64,000 bases of DNA from the NCBI RefSeq assembly GCF_002163835.1, contig NZ_CP019331.1, positions 3,297,573-3,361,572 on the forward strand, given 5' to 3'. A model generated the notes under the pieces. That model was not told where the DNA came from, searched no databases, and saw only the letters and a program-made list of their open reading frames with translations. A program made the translations under genes and the position numbers. This DNA comes from Polaribacter sp. SA4-10. GTDB taxonomy: Bacteria > Bacteroidota > Bacteroidia > Flavobacteriales > Flavobacteriaceae. Shown here in pieces: positions 9,004 through 18,656 of this stretch (its first letter is position 1; each line of letters opens with the position of its first letter).

Positions 9004-9885
9004 ATGAGCAAAACTCCCCCAGGTAAAAGCTTTTTAGGACAAGAAAAAATTATTTTGTCAGAATCTGTTGTTAATGGTTTAAAAAAAAATGCGATAACAG
9101 AAAAATTCTACATTAGTAATTTAGGGTATTATCCAATGGCAAAAAACCATTGTGAAATTGAAGAAAAAGGAGTAAGCCATTACACTTTTATATACTGCAT
9201 AAAAGGACAAGGTAAGGCTCAATTAAACAATAAGGAAATCCTTATTAAACCAAATCAATTTTTTATTCTACCTAAGAATAAAAAGTATGAATGTAAATCT
9301 CATGAAACAAATCCGTGGACTATTTACTGGTTTAACTTTAACGGTTCTATTGCGTTAGATCTATTTACTAGGTATGAATTAAAAGAGAATATAAACATTC
9401 CTTTTTCTGTTGATCGAATTCTTCTTTTTGAAAAATTTTTTAATTTATTTAATAAAAAAAATCAAGAAGACTCATTAGAATACGCTACGCTCTTAAGTTT
9501 AAACTTTATTAGTTCTTTTATTTATACTGATTTTGATAAACAAGATATTATAAAAAAAGAAGAAACTTTAATTGATTCAATTAAGTTGTTTTTATTAAAT
9601 AATTTAGATAAAAATTTCTCTCTTAATGATATCGCAACAAAATATAATTATTCAAAATCGCATTTACAGAAAAGATTTAAGTTTGAAACGGGTTATCCTT
9701 TAATGTATTTTTTTAATTTTAAAAAAATACAACAAGCTTCTGAATATCTAAATTTTACAGATTTAAGTGTAAAAGAAATTAGCTTTAAAGTAGGTTTTCA
9801 AGATCCTTTATATTTTTCTAGAATGTTTAAAAGTTATTTAGGGAAATCTCCAAGGTTATATAGAAATGACCGACTTAAAAGCTAA
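9004..9885 (+). CDS. AraC family transcriptional regulator
   Basis: A 293-aa protein with an N-terminal cupin-like ligand-binding domain (about 30-120; YCIKGQGKAQLNNKEILIKP and a downstream TIYWFNFNG strand). It ends with a double helix-turn-helix AraC domain (about 188-288), including FSLNDIATKYNYSKSHLQKRF and the signature DPLYFSRMFKSYLGKSP. In many relatives the N-terminal domain binds a sugar and the protein activates sugar-use genes. Here the target is not evident, since no sugar operon is adjacent. It is followed by a strong terminator, so it is a single-gene unit. It could regulate the exopolysaccharide operon downstream, but that is a guess. Confidence 0.9.
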   Translation: MSKTPPGKSFLGQEKIILSESVVNGLKKNAITEKFYISNLGYYPMAKNHCEIEEKGVSHYTFIYCIKGQGKAQLNNKEILIKPNQFFILPKNKKYECKSHETNPWTIYWFNFNGSIALDLFTRYELKENINIPFSVDRILLFEKFFNLFNKKNQEDSLEYATLLSLNFISSFIYTDFDKQDIIKKEETLIDSIKLFLLNNLDKNFSLNDIATKYNYSKSHLQKRFKFETGYPLMYFFNFKKIQQASEYLNFTDLSVKEISFKVGFQDPLYFSRMFKSYLGKSPRLYRNDRLKS

Positions 9886-9894
9886 TTTGTTGTA

Positions 9895-9930
9895 GCGCTT
9901 TAAAATAGTTGTAACTATTTTATTGAGCGC
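9895..9930 (+). terminator. intrinsic terminator after the AraC gene
   Basis: A long hairpin, GCGCT-TTAAAATAGTT / AACTATTTTA-TTG-AGCGC, is followed by CTTTTCCTTTT about 10 nt after the AraC stop. Confidence 0.75.
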
Positions 9931-10060
9931 CTTTTCCTTTTCTCTACAAGCTAACTATCTGTCCAATTCCAGCCCCATTGTATGTGTTGTTTTTATTAAT
10001 TTCTATGATGGGTAAAACTGTTAAGACATAAAATCATGTGAAAGAAAATTCTATTTTTTT

Positions 10061-10360
10061 TATTTTAGGCACAAACAAAAGTATAGCTGCTTTTTTTTAA
10101 GGATTGAAATTATAAACAAGCAAGGACAGCGTTTTTTATGATTTTAAAAATAACCCAAAAAGAAAAACAGATTAGATTGCTTCTATTAATATGAGTTATG
10201 GGCAGCAAAAACCTTTTAAAGATTTAGCGTTCATAAAAAAAGGACTAATTAATTTTCTAAATGACTAAGATATTTTGCAATTAAAATCAAAACCAGAATC
10301 TAATTCAGTAAATAGAAAAGAAGCATTTATAACAATTAATGAAGTTTTAATTCTATTAGT
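10061..10360 (+). pseudogene. decayed fragment of a yaiO-like TPR/barrel gene
   Basis: This stretch aligns over about 300 nt with 16423-16740 in the intact YaiO-family gene. Shared blocks include cccaaaaagaaaaac, gagttatgggcag and aaaccttttaaag, and the identity is about 70-75% by eye. The reading frame is broken by several stops (for example just after the cccaaaaagaaaaacagat block) and by small indels. It covers only the TPR part; the signal peptide and barrel are missing. It is probably the remnant of a duplicated exopolysaccharide export gene, left beside the present operon. Confidence 0.8.
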
Positions 10361-10370
10361 ATCTACTATT

Positions 10371-10763
10371 CTATTGATTTTTATAATAAAACTCATTTTT
10401 TATTTTTTTTAAAATACATTCATATTCTACAATACTTTCTCTACAAATGGGTATTATAAAGTTAAGTTTTTCATGAATTATCTTTTTAGGAGCTTCAATT
10501 TTAGCTAAATTTTCGAGTTCAATAATTTCTTCTAAACATTTAATTCCCATTAAGCCAAAAGAGGATTTTAAAAAATGAGAAACATTTTTTAATTCAATGT
10601 AATCTACTTCAGTTAGGCTTTTTTCTATAATTTCAATTCGCGGAATTGTATCTGATAAATAGGCCGTAATTAATTCTATTAAAAAAGATGTATCTTCAGA
10701 GAAATATTCTTTAATAGTACTTAGATTTACAATCTCACTTTTAAGTTCTTTTTTTAAAGTCAT
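10371..10763 (-). CDS. Hpt domain phosphotransfer protein
   Basis: A 130-aa protein, essentially one histidine phosphotransfer domain. The phospho-accepting residue is probably His63 in NVSHFLKSSFGLMG, matching the Hpt consensus aHxLKGss. Helices before and after complete the four-helix bundle. Hpt proteins shuttle phosphate between a hybrid histidine kinase and a response regulator. It is divergent from, and about 125 nt away from, the single-domain response regulator at 10888, so the two likely form one phosphorelay branch. No histidine kinase is in the window. The start ATG is followed by a Lys-rich N terminus. Confidence 0.85.
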   Translation of the reverse strand: MTLKKELKSEIVNLSTIKEYFSEDTSFLIELITAYLSDTIPRIEIIEKSLTEVDYIELKNVSHFLKSSFGLMGIKCLEEIIELENLAKIEAPKKIIHEKLNFIIPICRESIVEYECILKKIKNEFYYKNQ

Positions 10764-10887
10764 TTTTTTTATTTTTTAAAAGAAATAAAAGTATTAAAAA
10801 AAAAATTAAAGTAAAAATTTGCTATATTTTTTACTTTTTTAGTTGAATGAAAAAGCTTTTAGGTTTATAAAACCTTAAAATATTAAT

Positions 10888-11262
10888 ATGAAAGGAAAAA
10901 GAATAGTTCTAGCTGAAGATAATTCAGTGTTATCTCTTGTTTTAAAACTTAGATTAAAAAAAGAGGGATATAAAATTTTTATAGCACCTAATGGTAAAGA
11001 GGCTATAACACTTATTGATAAGCATAAACCAGATTTAATTTTAACAGATGTTATGATGGAATTTGTGAGTGGTTTAGAATTAGTAAGTTACGTAAGGAAT
11101 GAATTAAAAATTCCAACTCCAATTCTAGTTTTTTCAAGTTCCGGTCAGGAAGAAATGATTTTAAATGCTTTTAAATTAGGAGCAAATGATTTTATGAGCA
11201 AGCCATTAATACCTAATGAACTTGTTGTTCGTGTAAAAATGTTATTACTTAAGGTGCATTAA
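10888..11262 (+). CDS. single-domain response regulator
   Basis: A 124-aa receiver domain without an output domain. Conserved acidic residues are Glu10-Asp11, the phosphorylation site is Asp54 in LILTDVMM, the Ser/Thr switch is around 83-85 (FSSSG) and the lysine is Lys105 in SKPLIPNE. Such CheY-like proteins act by protein contact. It is the first gene of a five-gene run (27 nt before the HEAT protein), which suggests that it controls the glycosyltransferase complex encoded downstream, with the divergent Hpt protein as phosphodonor. Confidence 0.9.
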   Translation: MKGKRIVLAEDNSVLSLVLKLRLKKEGYKIFIAPNGKEAITLIDKHKPDLILTDVMMEFVSGLELVSYVRNELKIPTPILVFSSSGQEEMILNAFKLGANDFMSKPLIPNELVVRVKMLLLKVH

Positions 11263-11289
11263 AAATTAATTTAATCTTTTGTAAACCGT

Positions 11290-12369
11290 ATGAACACTTT
11301 TTGGTTAGAATATATAATTTGGATAATTGTAGCTGTACTGGCTATAGCTATTGCATTTCTGATTCTTTTCCTTAAAACTTTAAGAGATTATAATAATTTA
11401 AAAGAAAGCCAAAGACTTGCTTATCGAAAAAAAAGCGAACAGCTTTTAATAAATTATATTTATTCAGAAAAAAACGGATTAGATTTTAGTAAAAATCAAT
11501 TAGAAATAATTAGAAAATTTAAAAAGGATGTTTTAAACAAACAAAAGAGAAACATTATTACAGCTATTTTTATTAATTTAATTCAAGAAGTTTCTGGAGA
11601 ATTAATTTTGTCTATGCATGATTTGTATCAAGAAATAGGGTTGTTTCATTATTCTGAGAAAAAATTAAAAAGTAAAAAATGGAACGTAATTGCTTTAGGT
11701 ATAAGAGATTTAAGGCAATTTAAAGTCAGAAAAGCAGAAAAAATAATAGATAAGTTTATTAATCACCCAAGAAAAGAAGTGAGAAGCGAAGCTCATCTTT
11801 ATTTTATACAAGTATTTGAGCTTAAGGGATTAGAAAAATTAAAAGCATTAAAATTACCATTATCAGAATGGGATCAGATTCAATTGCTAAATGAATTAAA
11901 ACTTTTTGATAGTTTAAAAGTACCAGATATATCAAGCTGGCTGAGATTAGAAAATGACTATCTAGTAATTTTTATTTTAAATGTTATTAAAATACTTAAT
12001 AGAATTGATACTACAGACGAACTTCTAAATTTGTTAGATCATCCTAATTCTACTATAAGAATTAAAGCGATTGAATTACTTGGTCTTTTTGAAGTTATTG
12101 AAGCTAAAATTATATTAAAAGAAAAATTTAATGCCTTAAGCAATAAAGAAAAAATTGCTTTTTTAAATTTGATACAAGAAACAGCTACAAAAGAAGATGT
12201 TTCTTTTGTAATAAATTTTGTAAATCATGAAATGTTTGAAATAAAATTTAAAGCTTTAAAAATTTTAAAGACGCTAGATCAGAAAGAATACAATTTATTA
12301 TCAAACGAATCTAAAGATATAACTTCAAATAAAATTATTCACTTTTTAAACTCAAATTATGAACTTTGA
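11290..12369 (+). CDS. membrane-anchored HEAT-repeat protein
   Basis: A 359-aa protein with one N-terminal membrane helix (about 8-30) and a cytosolic, helix-rich region. Repeated paired helices typical of HEAT repeats run from about 125 to 350, for example HPRKEVRSEAHLYFIQ and HPNSTIRIKAIELLGLFE. HEAT scaffolds bind partner proteins. The gene overlaps the next glycosyltransferase gene by 11 nt, so the products are probably made together. A likely role is to link the response regulator to the membrane synthase. This is inferred from position, since I know of no experimental data. Confidence 0.8.
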   Translation: MNTFWLEYIIWIIVAVLAIAIAFLILFLKTLRDYNNLKESQRLAYRKKSEQLLINYIYSEKNGLDFSKNQLEIIRKFKKDVLNKQKRNIITAIFINLIQEVSGELILSMHDLYQEIGLFHYSEKKLKSKKWNVIALGIRDLRQFKVRKAEKIIDKFINHPRKEVRSEAHLYFIQVFELKGLEKLKALKLPLSEWDQIQLLNELKLFDSLKVPDISSWLRLENDYLVIFILNVIKILNRIDTTDELLNLLDHPNSTIRIKAIELLGLFEVIEAKIILKEKFNALSNKEKIAFLNLIQETATKEDVSFVINFVNHEMFEIKFKALKILKTLDQKEYNLLSNESKDITSNKIIHFLNSNYEL

Positions 12370-13792
12370 AAATGTATTTAGAATAGTTTTAATAAGCTTA
12401 CATTATTTTTTCCTTGTTTTTACGGTTTTAATAATATTATCATATATAATTTTAGCATATTTTTCTTCAATAGAAACAAAAACCTACCTGAAGAAAAATA
12501 GTTTTGTAGCGTATAAAGATCTTTTATCTTCAAAAGTAACACCTTCCATTTCTATAATTGCACCCGCTTATAATGAGAGTTTAAATATTGTAGAAAATGT
12601 TAGGTCGCTATTGTCTATTCATTACGTTAATTATAATGTAATTATTGTTAATGATGGAAGTAAAGATGATAGTTTAGAAAGATTAATTAATGCATATAAT
12701 CTAGAAAAGGTAGAATATCTTATCCATCAGGAAATAGATACAAAACCTTTAAGAAAGGGCGTTTTTAAATCTAAAAATCCTGCTTTTGATAAATTAATTG
12801 TAATTGACAAAGAAAATGGAGGCAAAGCTGATGCATTAAACTTTGGCATAAATATTAGTAAGAGTAAATATTTGGCATGTATTGATGTAGATTGTTTATT
12901 ACTAGAAGATTCACTTCAAAGAATGGTAAAACCATTTTTAGATGCAACAGATAGAAAAGTAATTGCTTCTGGAGGTGTTATAAGAATAGCGAACTCGTGT
13001 AAAATTGAAAACGGAAAATTAGTAGAAATAAATTTCCCCAAAAAATGGATTGAAAGAGCGCAAGTTTTAGAATATTTAAGATCATTTTTATTAGGTAGAA
13101 TGGCTTGGGCTAGATTAAATGGTTTGCTTGTGATTTCTGGTGCTTTTGGTATGTTTGATAGAGAAATAGCACTAAAAGTAGGTGGTTATGATACCAAAAC
13201 TGTTGGAGAAGATATGGAGATTATTGTTAGAATGAGAAGGTACATGGAAGAGGCTAAGCAAAAATATAAAATTGCTTATATACCAGATCCATTATGTTGG
13301 ACCGAAGCTCCTGATAATTATAAAGTTTTTATTTCGCAAAGAAATAGATGGACAAGAGGTACAATTGAAACGCTTAAAACGCATAGAAAAATTGGCTTAA
13401 ATCCTAAGTATGGAATTTTAGGAATGTTAAGCTTTCCTTATTGGTTTATTTTTGAAAGATTAGCTCCTATAGTTGAAGTTGCAGGAATTATTTATTTTAT
13501 TCTACTGGTAATTTTTAGAGAATTAAATTGGAGTTTTGTTTTAGGTATTTTTTTAATGGCATACCTTTTTTCATTGATATTTTCTTTTATTGCTATTTTT
13601 TCTGAAGAGTTTACCTACCATCAATACAAGAAAAAAGGAATAGGCCTTGTATTGGTTTTAACTATAATTTTTGAACCACTTATTTTGCACCCTTTTGTTT
13701 TATATGCTGCAATTAAAGGAAATATTGATTATTATTTTAACAAAAATAAAAAATGGGGCGTCATGATCAGAAAAGGTTTATCTAAAAAATAA
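12359..13792 (+). CDS. processive family 2 glycosyltransferase (PgaC/BcsA-like)
   Basis: A 477-aa inner-membrane enzyme. A membrane helix (about 10-35) precedes the GT-2 catalytic domain (about 62-335). The domain carries SIIAPAYNES, VNDGSKD, the metal-binding DVD in CIDVDCLL, the acceptor-site GED and the processivity signature QRNRW. Three or four more helices follow (about 345-460). This set is that of synthases making polymers such as poly-N-acetylglucosamine, cellulose or hyaluronan. The sugar made cannot be read from sequence. It is the catalytic centre of the operon, 6 nt before the sulfatase-fold gene. Confidence 0.88.
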   Translation: MNFENVFRIVLISLHYFFLVFTVLIILSYIILAYFSSIETKTYLKKNSFVAYKDLLSSKVTPSISIIAPAYNESLNIVENVRSLLSIHYVNYNVIIVNDGSKDDSLERLINAYNLEKVEYLIHQEIDTKPLRKGVFKSKNPAFDKLIVIDKENGGKADALNFGINISKSKYLACIDVDCLLLEDSLQRMVKPFLDATDRKVIASGGVIRIANSCKIENGKLVEINFPKKWIERAQVLEYLRSFLLGRMAWARLNGLLVISGAFGMFDREIALKVGGYDTKTVGEDMEIIVRMRRYMEEAKQKYKIAYIPDPLCWTEAPDNYKVFISQRNRWTRGTIETLKTHRKIGLNPKYGILGMLSFPYWFIFERLAPIVEVAGIIYFILLVIFRELNWSFVLGIFLMAYLFSLIFSFIAIFSEEFTYHQYKKKGIGLVLVLTIIFEPLILHPFVLYAAIKGNIDYYFNKNKKWGVMIRKGLSKK

Positions 13793-13798
13793 AGAGAG

Positions 13799-16225
13799 AT
13801 GAAATTAAAATTTTTAAATAATAAATTCTTTATATATATTCTATTAACGTTATCTCTAATACTTTCATTTTGGGTAATAAGTTTGTTTGAAATTATTTCT
13901 ACTATTTATAGCGGAAAAGAAATAGCAACTATTTTTACATATATTTTATTCAAATTCTTAAATCAATTTTTTGCAGGTGTATTAATTGCTTTAATCTGTT
14001 TTCCGTTGTATTTAATTTTTAATTATTTTAATAAAAAAATAGGAATAATATTTATAAAAATATTTTTTGCTTTGTTGGTTCTTGTAGAGTTTTCTTTAAC
14101 CAAATATAGCCTTACAACATTATTAAATTTAGGTGCAGATTTATTAGGATATTCTATGTATGATATCTACTTAACAGTAACTTCTTCAGAAAGTATTTCA
14201 TTTGTATATTTTATAGCTTTTTTTATTTTTCCACTATTATTTTTGATGATTTTTTATTTTATAAGGAAAAAATCTATTCATAAATTTATAGCTATTGGTT
14301 TACTAGTTTTAATAACTTTTACAATTTCGTTAAAGTTGTTTTATACGGATATTTCAGAAGCGATATATCAAAATAAAACTTATTTTTTTGTTGCTGATGT
14401 TTTGAATTATAAAATGAATAAGACAGAAATTAATGCATCAAATTTTATAGGAAATAATGAATACCCTTTATTAAAATCATCAAAAGAAACGAAAGATGTT
14501 TTAAGTCCGTTTTTTAACTTAAATAATGAAAAACCCAACATTGTTTTTATAATTGTAGAAGGCTTAGGGGCTGAATTTATGGGCGATAAATATTATGGTG
14601 GATTTACACCTTATTTAGATTCTTTAATGCCTAAATCTTTACATTGGGAAAATTTTTTGAGTAATACAGGCAGAACTTTTGGAGCTTTACCTTCTTTGCT
14701 TGGTTCTCTACCTTTTGGAGAAAAAGGGTTTTTAGAAATACCAGAAACACCTGCACATATATCTTTGTTAAGTATTTTAAAAATGAACGGATATACAACT
14801 TCTTTCTACTCTGGAGATAGAAGTAGTTTTGATAAGAAAATTAATTTTTTAGAATATAATAATGTAGACAATATAATAGATGAAAATTTATATGATGATT
14901 CTTATCCTAAAACGGTAAATGAAGCTACTGGTTTTTCTTGGGGATATTCAGATAATGAAATTTTTACAAAAACATTAAGTGTTTTAGATGACAGGAAAAC
15001 ACCTAGATTAGACATTATAACAACTCAAACGATTCATGAACCTTTTAATTTTCCTTCAAAAGACTTGTTTTTATTAAAAGTTGACAGCACTTTAAACGCT
15101 GGTAAGAAATTTAAAATGACGGAAAAAGAGATCACAGCAAATAAAGATATTTTTGCAAGTATTTTATACGCAGATCATAGTCTTAAAAAGTTTATGAAAG
15201 CGTTTGAAAAGAGAGACGATTTTAATAATACAGTATTTGTAATTACAGGAGACCATAGGTTAATTCCTATAACTCAAAAAGATAAATTATGTAGATTTAA
15301 TGTTTCGCTTTTTATTTATAGCCCAATGTTAAATAAAACAGCTTCAATAAAATCGATTTCATCACATTTAGATATAACTCCTAGTGTTTTGTCTTTATTA
15401 GCCGCTAATTTTAGTGTTAAAATTCCAGAGAAAACTTCTTGGTTAGGAACTGGTTTAGATACTGTAAAAGAGTTTAGTAATGTTCATGAAATTCCTTTAA
15501 TGAGATATAAAGGAAGTGTAATTGATTATATTTATAAAGAGTATATGTATTCTGGAGGAGACCTTTTTAAGATTAATAAAAATTTTGGTCTCAATAAAAT
15601 TGATGACCAAATACTACTAGATGAGATTTCACAATCTTTCGAAAAGTTTAAAGAACTAAACGCTTACGTTACTCAAAACGATAAGATTTATCCAAAAGAC
15701 GCTACGCTAGTTTCTGTAAATAAACATGAATTCACTTCTAAAGAAAAGGCAACTATAGCCTCTTTGTCTACAAATTTAACTTTAGATCAAGTGTTTTTAT
15801 TGGCAAGAGAAAAAGCATTTAACAAACAAAGAGAAACGGCGAGACTTTTATGTAATTATATTTTAAGTAAAGAGCCCAATTATATAGATGTTAAAGTTTT
15901 AAAAGGAAGGACTTTTGCATGGGATGGAAAGTATATAGAATCAGAAGAAGAACTTTTAAATGCACTAAAAAGAGCTCCTTATTATGATGATATTTATTTG
16001 GCTCTTTTAGATATGTATTGGTGGTCTTTTCAAAGTGAAAAGGCTGAATTAATTTTTGAAAAGGCAAAAAAGAATAACATTAAAAATGATGAAGTTGCTT
16101 ATAAGATGGCTAGAGCTAGTTTGTTAATGGAAGATGAAATGAAAGCGAATAGTTTAATAGACAGTATATTATTGAAAAACCCTACAAATAAGGAGTATAT
16201 AAAACTTAAGAATTCTTTAAAATGA
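13799..16225 (+). CDS. LTA synthase-like sulfatase-fold membrane enzyme with C-terminal TPRs
   Basis: An 808-aa protein. Five membrane helices (about 8-200) precede an extracytoplasmic alkaline-phosphatase/sulfatase-fold domain (about 245-540). That domain contains NIVFIIVEGLGAEFMG, the nucleophile region NTGRTFGALPSLLGS with Thr as likely nucleophile, and the metal site VITGDHR. A TPR-like tail follows (about 640-808). LtaS, OpgB and EptA relatives move phosphoglycerol or phosphoethanolamine onto glycans or lipids. Here it probably decorates the polysaccharide made by the preceding synthase. The TPR tail is unusual for the family and resembles the TPR part of the next gene, with which it shares a 4-nt ATGA overlap. 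Confidence 0.82.
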   Translation: MKLKFLNNKFFIYILLTLSLILSFWVISLFEIISTIYSGKEIATIFTYILFKFLNQFFAGVLIALICFPLYLIFNYFNKKIGIIFIKIFFALLVLVEFSLTKYSLTTLLNLGADLLGYSMYDIYLTVTSSESISFVYFIAFFIFPLLFLMIFYFIRKKSIHKFIAIGLLVLITFTISLKLFYTDISEAIYQNKTYFFVADVLNYKMNKTEINASNFIGNNEYPLLKSSKETKDVLSPFFNLNNEKPNIVFIIVEGLGAEFMGDKYYGGFTPYLDSLMPKSLHWENFLSNTGRTFGALPSLLGSLPFGEKGFLEIPETPAHISLLSILKMNGYTTSFYSGDRSSFDKKINFLEYNNVDNIIDENLYDDSYPKTVNEATGFSWGYSDNEIFTKTLSVLDDRKTPRLDIITTQTIHEPFNFPSKDLFLLKVDSTLNAGKKFKMTEKEITANKDIFASILYADHSLKKFMKAFEKRDDFNNTVFVITGDHRLIPITQKDKLCRFNVSLFIYSPMLNKTASIKSISSHLDITPSVLSLLAANFSVKIPEKTSWLGTGLDTVKEFSNVHEIPLMRYKGSVIDYIYKEYMYSGGDLFKINKNFGLNKIDDQILLDEISQSFEKFKELNAYVTQNDKIYPKDATLVSVNKHEFTSKEKATIASLSTNLTLDQVFLLAREKAFNKQRETARLLCNYILSKEPNYIDVKVLKGRTFAWDGKYIESEEELLNALKRAPYYDDIYLALLDMYWWSFQSEKAELIFEKAKKNNIKNDEVAYKMARASLLMEDEMKANSLIDSILLKNPTNKEYIKLKNSLK

Positions 16226-17493
16226 TTAAAAAACAACTAACATCAATCACAATCTTGATCGTAATTCTACTTTTTACGAATCAATTGTGTTCACAGGAAA
16301 AAATATTTAAAGGAAATCCAGATACAGCTTTTAAAACAGCTAGAGACTTAGCTTTTAATGGTAAAAGAAAACAAGCACAAGATTCATTAAAACTTATATT
16401 AACAAAGTATCCAGCCTATTTAGACATTCGTTCTTTTTTGGCTAGTACGTATTCTTGGGATGGAAATTATAACCTAGCAAGAATAGCGTTTTCTAAGGTT
16501 TTAAATACAGACCCAAAAAGAAAAACGGATTGGATAGCAGCTGTAAATAATGAGTTATGGGCAGAAAAACCTTTTAAAGCTTCGGAATTAATAAGAAAAG
16601 GGTTAATTCATTTTGAAAACGATCCAGATTTATTACAGTTAAAAGCAAAATCAGAATTTAATGCAGGTAATAAAGAAGAGGCTTTTGTAACAATAAGTGG
16701 TGTCTTAAAATTATATCCAGAAAATAAAAAAGCAAAAGAATATAAGAATTCAATAAACAATTTACTGAGCTTTAATTCTATAGGAATCAGTTATGCTATA
16801 GATGTATATAACAAGAATGAAAGAGACGCAATGCATTATAGTACACTGCAGTACACTAGACAGACAAAATATGGAAGTATCACAGGGAAATTAAATTATT
16901 CTAATAGGTTTACAACTAATAACTATCAATATGAACTCGATTTATACCCAAGAATTACAAATGGCTTATATGGGTATGTAAGTGGGGGTATTTCTAACAG
17001 TTCTTTATATCCTAGCCTAAGGTATGGTGCAGAATTATACAAGTCTTTGCCAAAAAGTTTTGAAGCTTCTTTAGGAATAAGAGGATTAAAATACACAACA
17101 ACTACTATTATTTATACGGGCTCTATTGGTTGGTATACAGGAAATAGTTATTGGGTTCTTAGATCCTATGTTACTCCAGGAGATCCTGGAACAAGCAAAT
17201 CTGGAGCGTTGCAATACAGAAAATACAGAAGTGATGCAGAAAATTATTTTAGTATTGGCTTTGGTTTTGGAGTTTCTCCAGAAGTAGAGCGTTTTGTAGC
17301 AAATGTTGATCAACAAACAATTTTTCAGTTAGCTTCTCAAAAAATTAATTTTGGATATTTTTTTAGTACTAAAAATAAGAAAAATGCTTGGGGTTTTACA
17401 ACCGATTTATATAGAGAAGAAAAACCTTTTTCTAAAGGAGATTTCTTTTTATATGCAGCATTTGGAGTTTCTTATAATGTAAAATTTAAATAA
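16222..17493 (+). CDS. YaiO family outer membrane beta-barrel protein with TPRs
   Basis: A 423-aa exported protein. It has a signal peptide (1-24, ending NQLCSQ), TPR repeats (about 30-180) and a C-terminal beta-barrel (about 190-423) with alternating aromatic strands and the YaiO-like segment AENYFSIGFGFGVSPEVE. YaiO-family barrels are thought to act in polysaccharide export, similar to PgaA, which also joins periplasmic TPRs to a barrel. As the last gene of the operon it would be the exit channel. No clear terminator follows. Confidence 0.82.
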   Translation: MIKKQLTSITILIVILLFTNQLCSQEKIFKGNPDTAFKTARDLAFNGKRKQAQDSLKLILTKYPAYLDIRSFLASTYSWDGNYNLARIAFSKVLNTDPKRKTDWIAAVNNELWAEKPFKASELIRKGLIHFENDPDLLQLKAKSEFNAGNKEEAFVTISGVLKLYPENKKAKEYKNSINNLLSFNSIGISYAIDVYNKNERDAMHYSTLQYTRQTKYGSITGKLNYSNRFTTNNYQYELDLYPRITNGLYGYVSGGISNSSLYPSLRYGAELYKSLPKSFEASLGIRGLKYTTTTIIYTGSIGWYTGNSYWVLRSYVTPGDPGTSKSGALQYRKYRSDAENYFSIGFGFGVSPEVERFVANVDQQTIFQLASQKINFGYFFSTKNKKNAWGFTTDLYREEKPFSKGDFFLYAAFGVSYNVKFK

Positions 17494-17560
17494 TTTTGTA
17501 ACAAATTAATGTTTTATTACTCTTATTATAAAGGTTTAAATTAATTAAAACGAAAAGACA

Positions 17561-18361
17561 ATGAATGCGCACGAAATAGATTATAAAATATTTGGGGAAG
17601 AAATGCAATTTGTAGAAATAGAACTGGACCCTCAAGAAGGAGTTGTTGCAGAGGCAGGAACTTTTATGATGATGGATGATCATATTAAAATGAATACTAT
17701 TTTAGGCGATGGTTCTAATCAAGAAAAAGGATTATTAGGAAAAATATTTTCTGCAGGGAAAAGAATATTAACTGGAGAAAGTCTCTTTATGACTGTTTTT
17801 ACAAATGACGGAGTTGGAAAAAAACAAATCTCATTTGCATCCCCTTATCCAGGAAAAATTATTCCAATCGATTTAACTGAATTTGGTGGAAAGTTTATTT
17901 GTCAGAAAGATGCTTTTTTATGTGCAGCAAAAGGAGTCTCCATTGGTATTGAATTTTCTAAGAAATTAGGGAGAGGCTTATTTGGTGGAGAAGGTTTTAT
18001 CATGCAGAAATTAGAAGGTGATGGTTTAGGCTTTATTCATGCTGGAGGAACGATGGCGAAAAAAGTTTTACAACCCGGAGAGGTTTTAAAAGTTGACACA
18101 GGTTGTATTGTTGGGTTTACACAAAATATAAATTATGATATTGAGTTTGTTGGCGGAATTAAAAATACTGTTTTTGGAGGTGAAGGTTTGTTCTTCGCAA
18201 TTTTAAAAGGACCGGGCACTGTTTATATACAATCGTTACCATTTAGTAGGTTAGCCGGTAGAGTTTTAGCAATGGCGCCTAGAACAGGAAAAGGAGATAG
18301 AGGAGAAGGAAGTATTTTAGGTGGAATTGGAGATCTTCTTGATGGAGATAATCGTTTTTAG
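17561..18361 (+). CDS. AIM24 / TIGR00266 family protein
   Basis: A 266-aa soluble protein with the family's double beta-sandwich layout: [19 protein letters not shown] near the start, glycine-rich turns [19 protein letters not shown] in the middle and [20 protein letters not shown] towards the end. The length is normal. AIM24-family proteins are widespread and their bacterial role is unknown; a mitochondrial relative affects inner-membrane organisation. It is transcribed alone, 67 nt after the yaiO-like gene. Confidence 0.88.
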   Translation: MNAHEIDYKIFGEEMQFVEIELDPQEGVVAEAGTFMMMDDHIKMNTILGDGSNQEKGLLGKIFSAGKRILTGESLFMTVFTNDGVGKKQISFASPYPGKIIPIDLTEFGGKFICQKDAFLCAAKGVSIGIEFSKKLGRGLFGGEGFIMQKLEGDGLGFIHAGGTMAKKVLQPGEVLKVDTGCIVGFTQNINYDIEFVGGIKNTVFGGEGLFFAILKGPGTVYIQSLPFSRLAGRVLAMAPRTGKGDRGEGSILGGIGDLLDGDNRF

Positions 18362-18656
18362 ATTTGTTTGACATATTTAAGACAAAATCCAGCAAATATT
18401 CCTAAAAATATTAAAGTTTATTTTTATAATGATAAAGAAGCATTGTGTAAGAAATATTTTCTCGTTTGATTCTAATTATTGACAAACCAATTCTTCTCCA
18501 AAACAATTTCTAAATTCTTTTTACAAGACAACTATTTTAGTAGCCTAGGAACTGTTTTTTTTTATTAATTATTTTTTTTGGTAGGGTAAACTGCTTTCTA
18601 ATTGTTTTAATCATATGAGATGTATCTACATTTTGTTGAATTTTAAAACGAATATT
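18362..18656. other. intergenic region, possible relic
   Basis: No intact gene. A short frame directly after the AIM24 stop reads LRQNPANIPKNIKVYFYNDK before a stop. It looks coding in character but has no start codon, so it may be a gene relic. The rest holds T-rich sequence upstream of the next gene. Confidence 0.3.
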
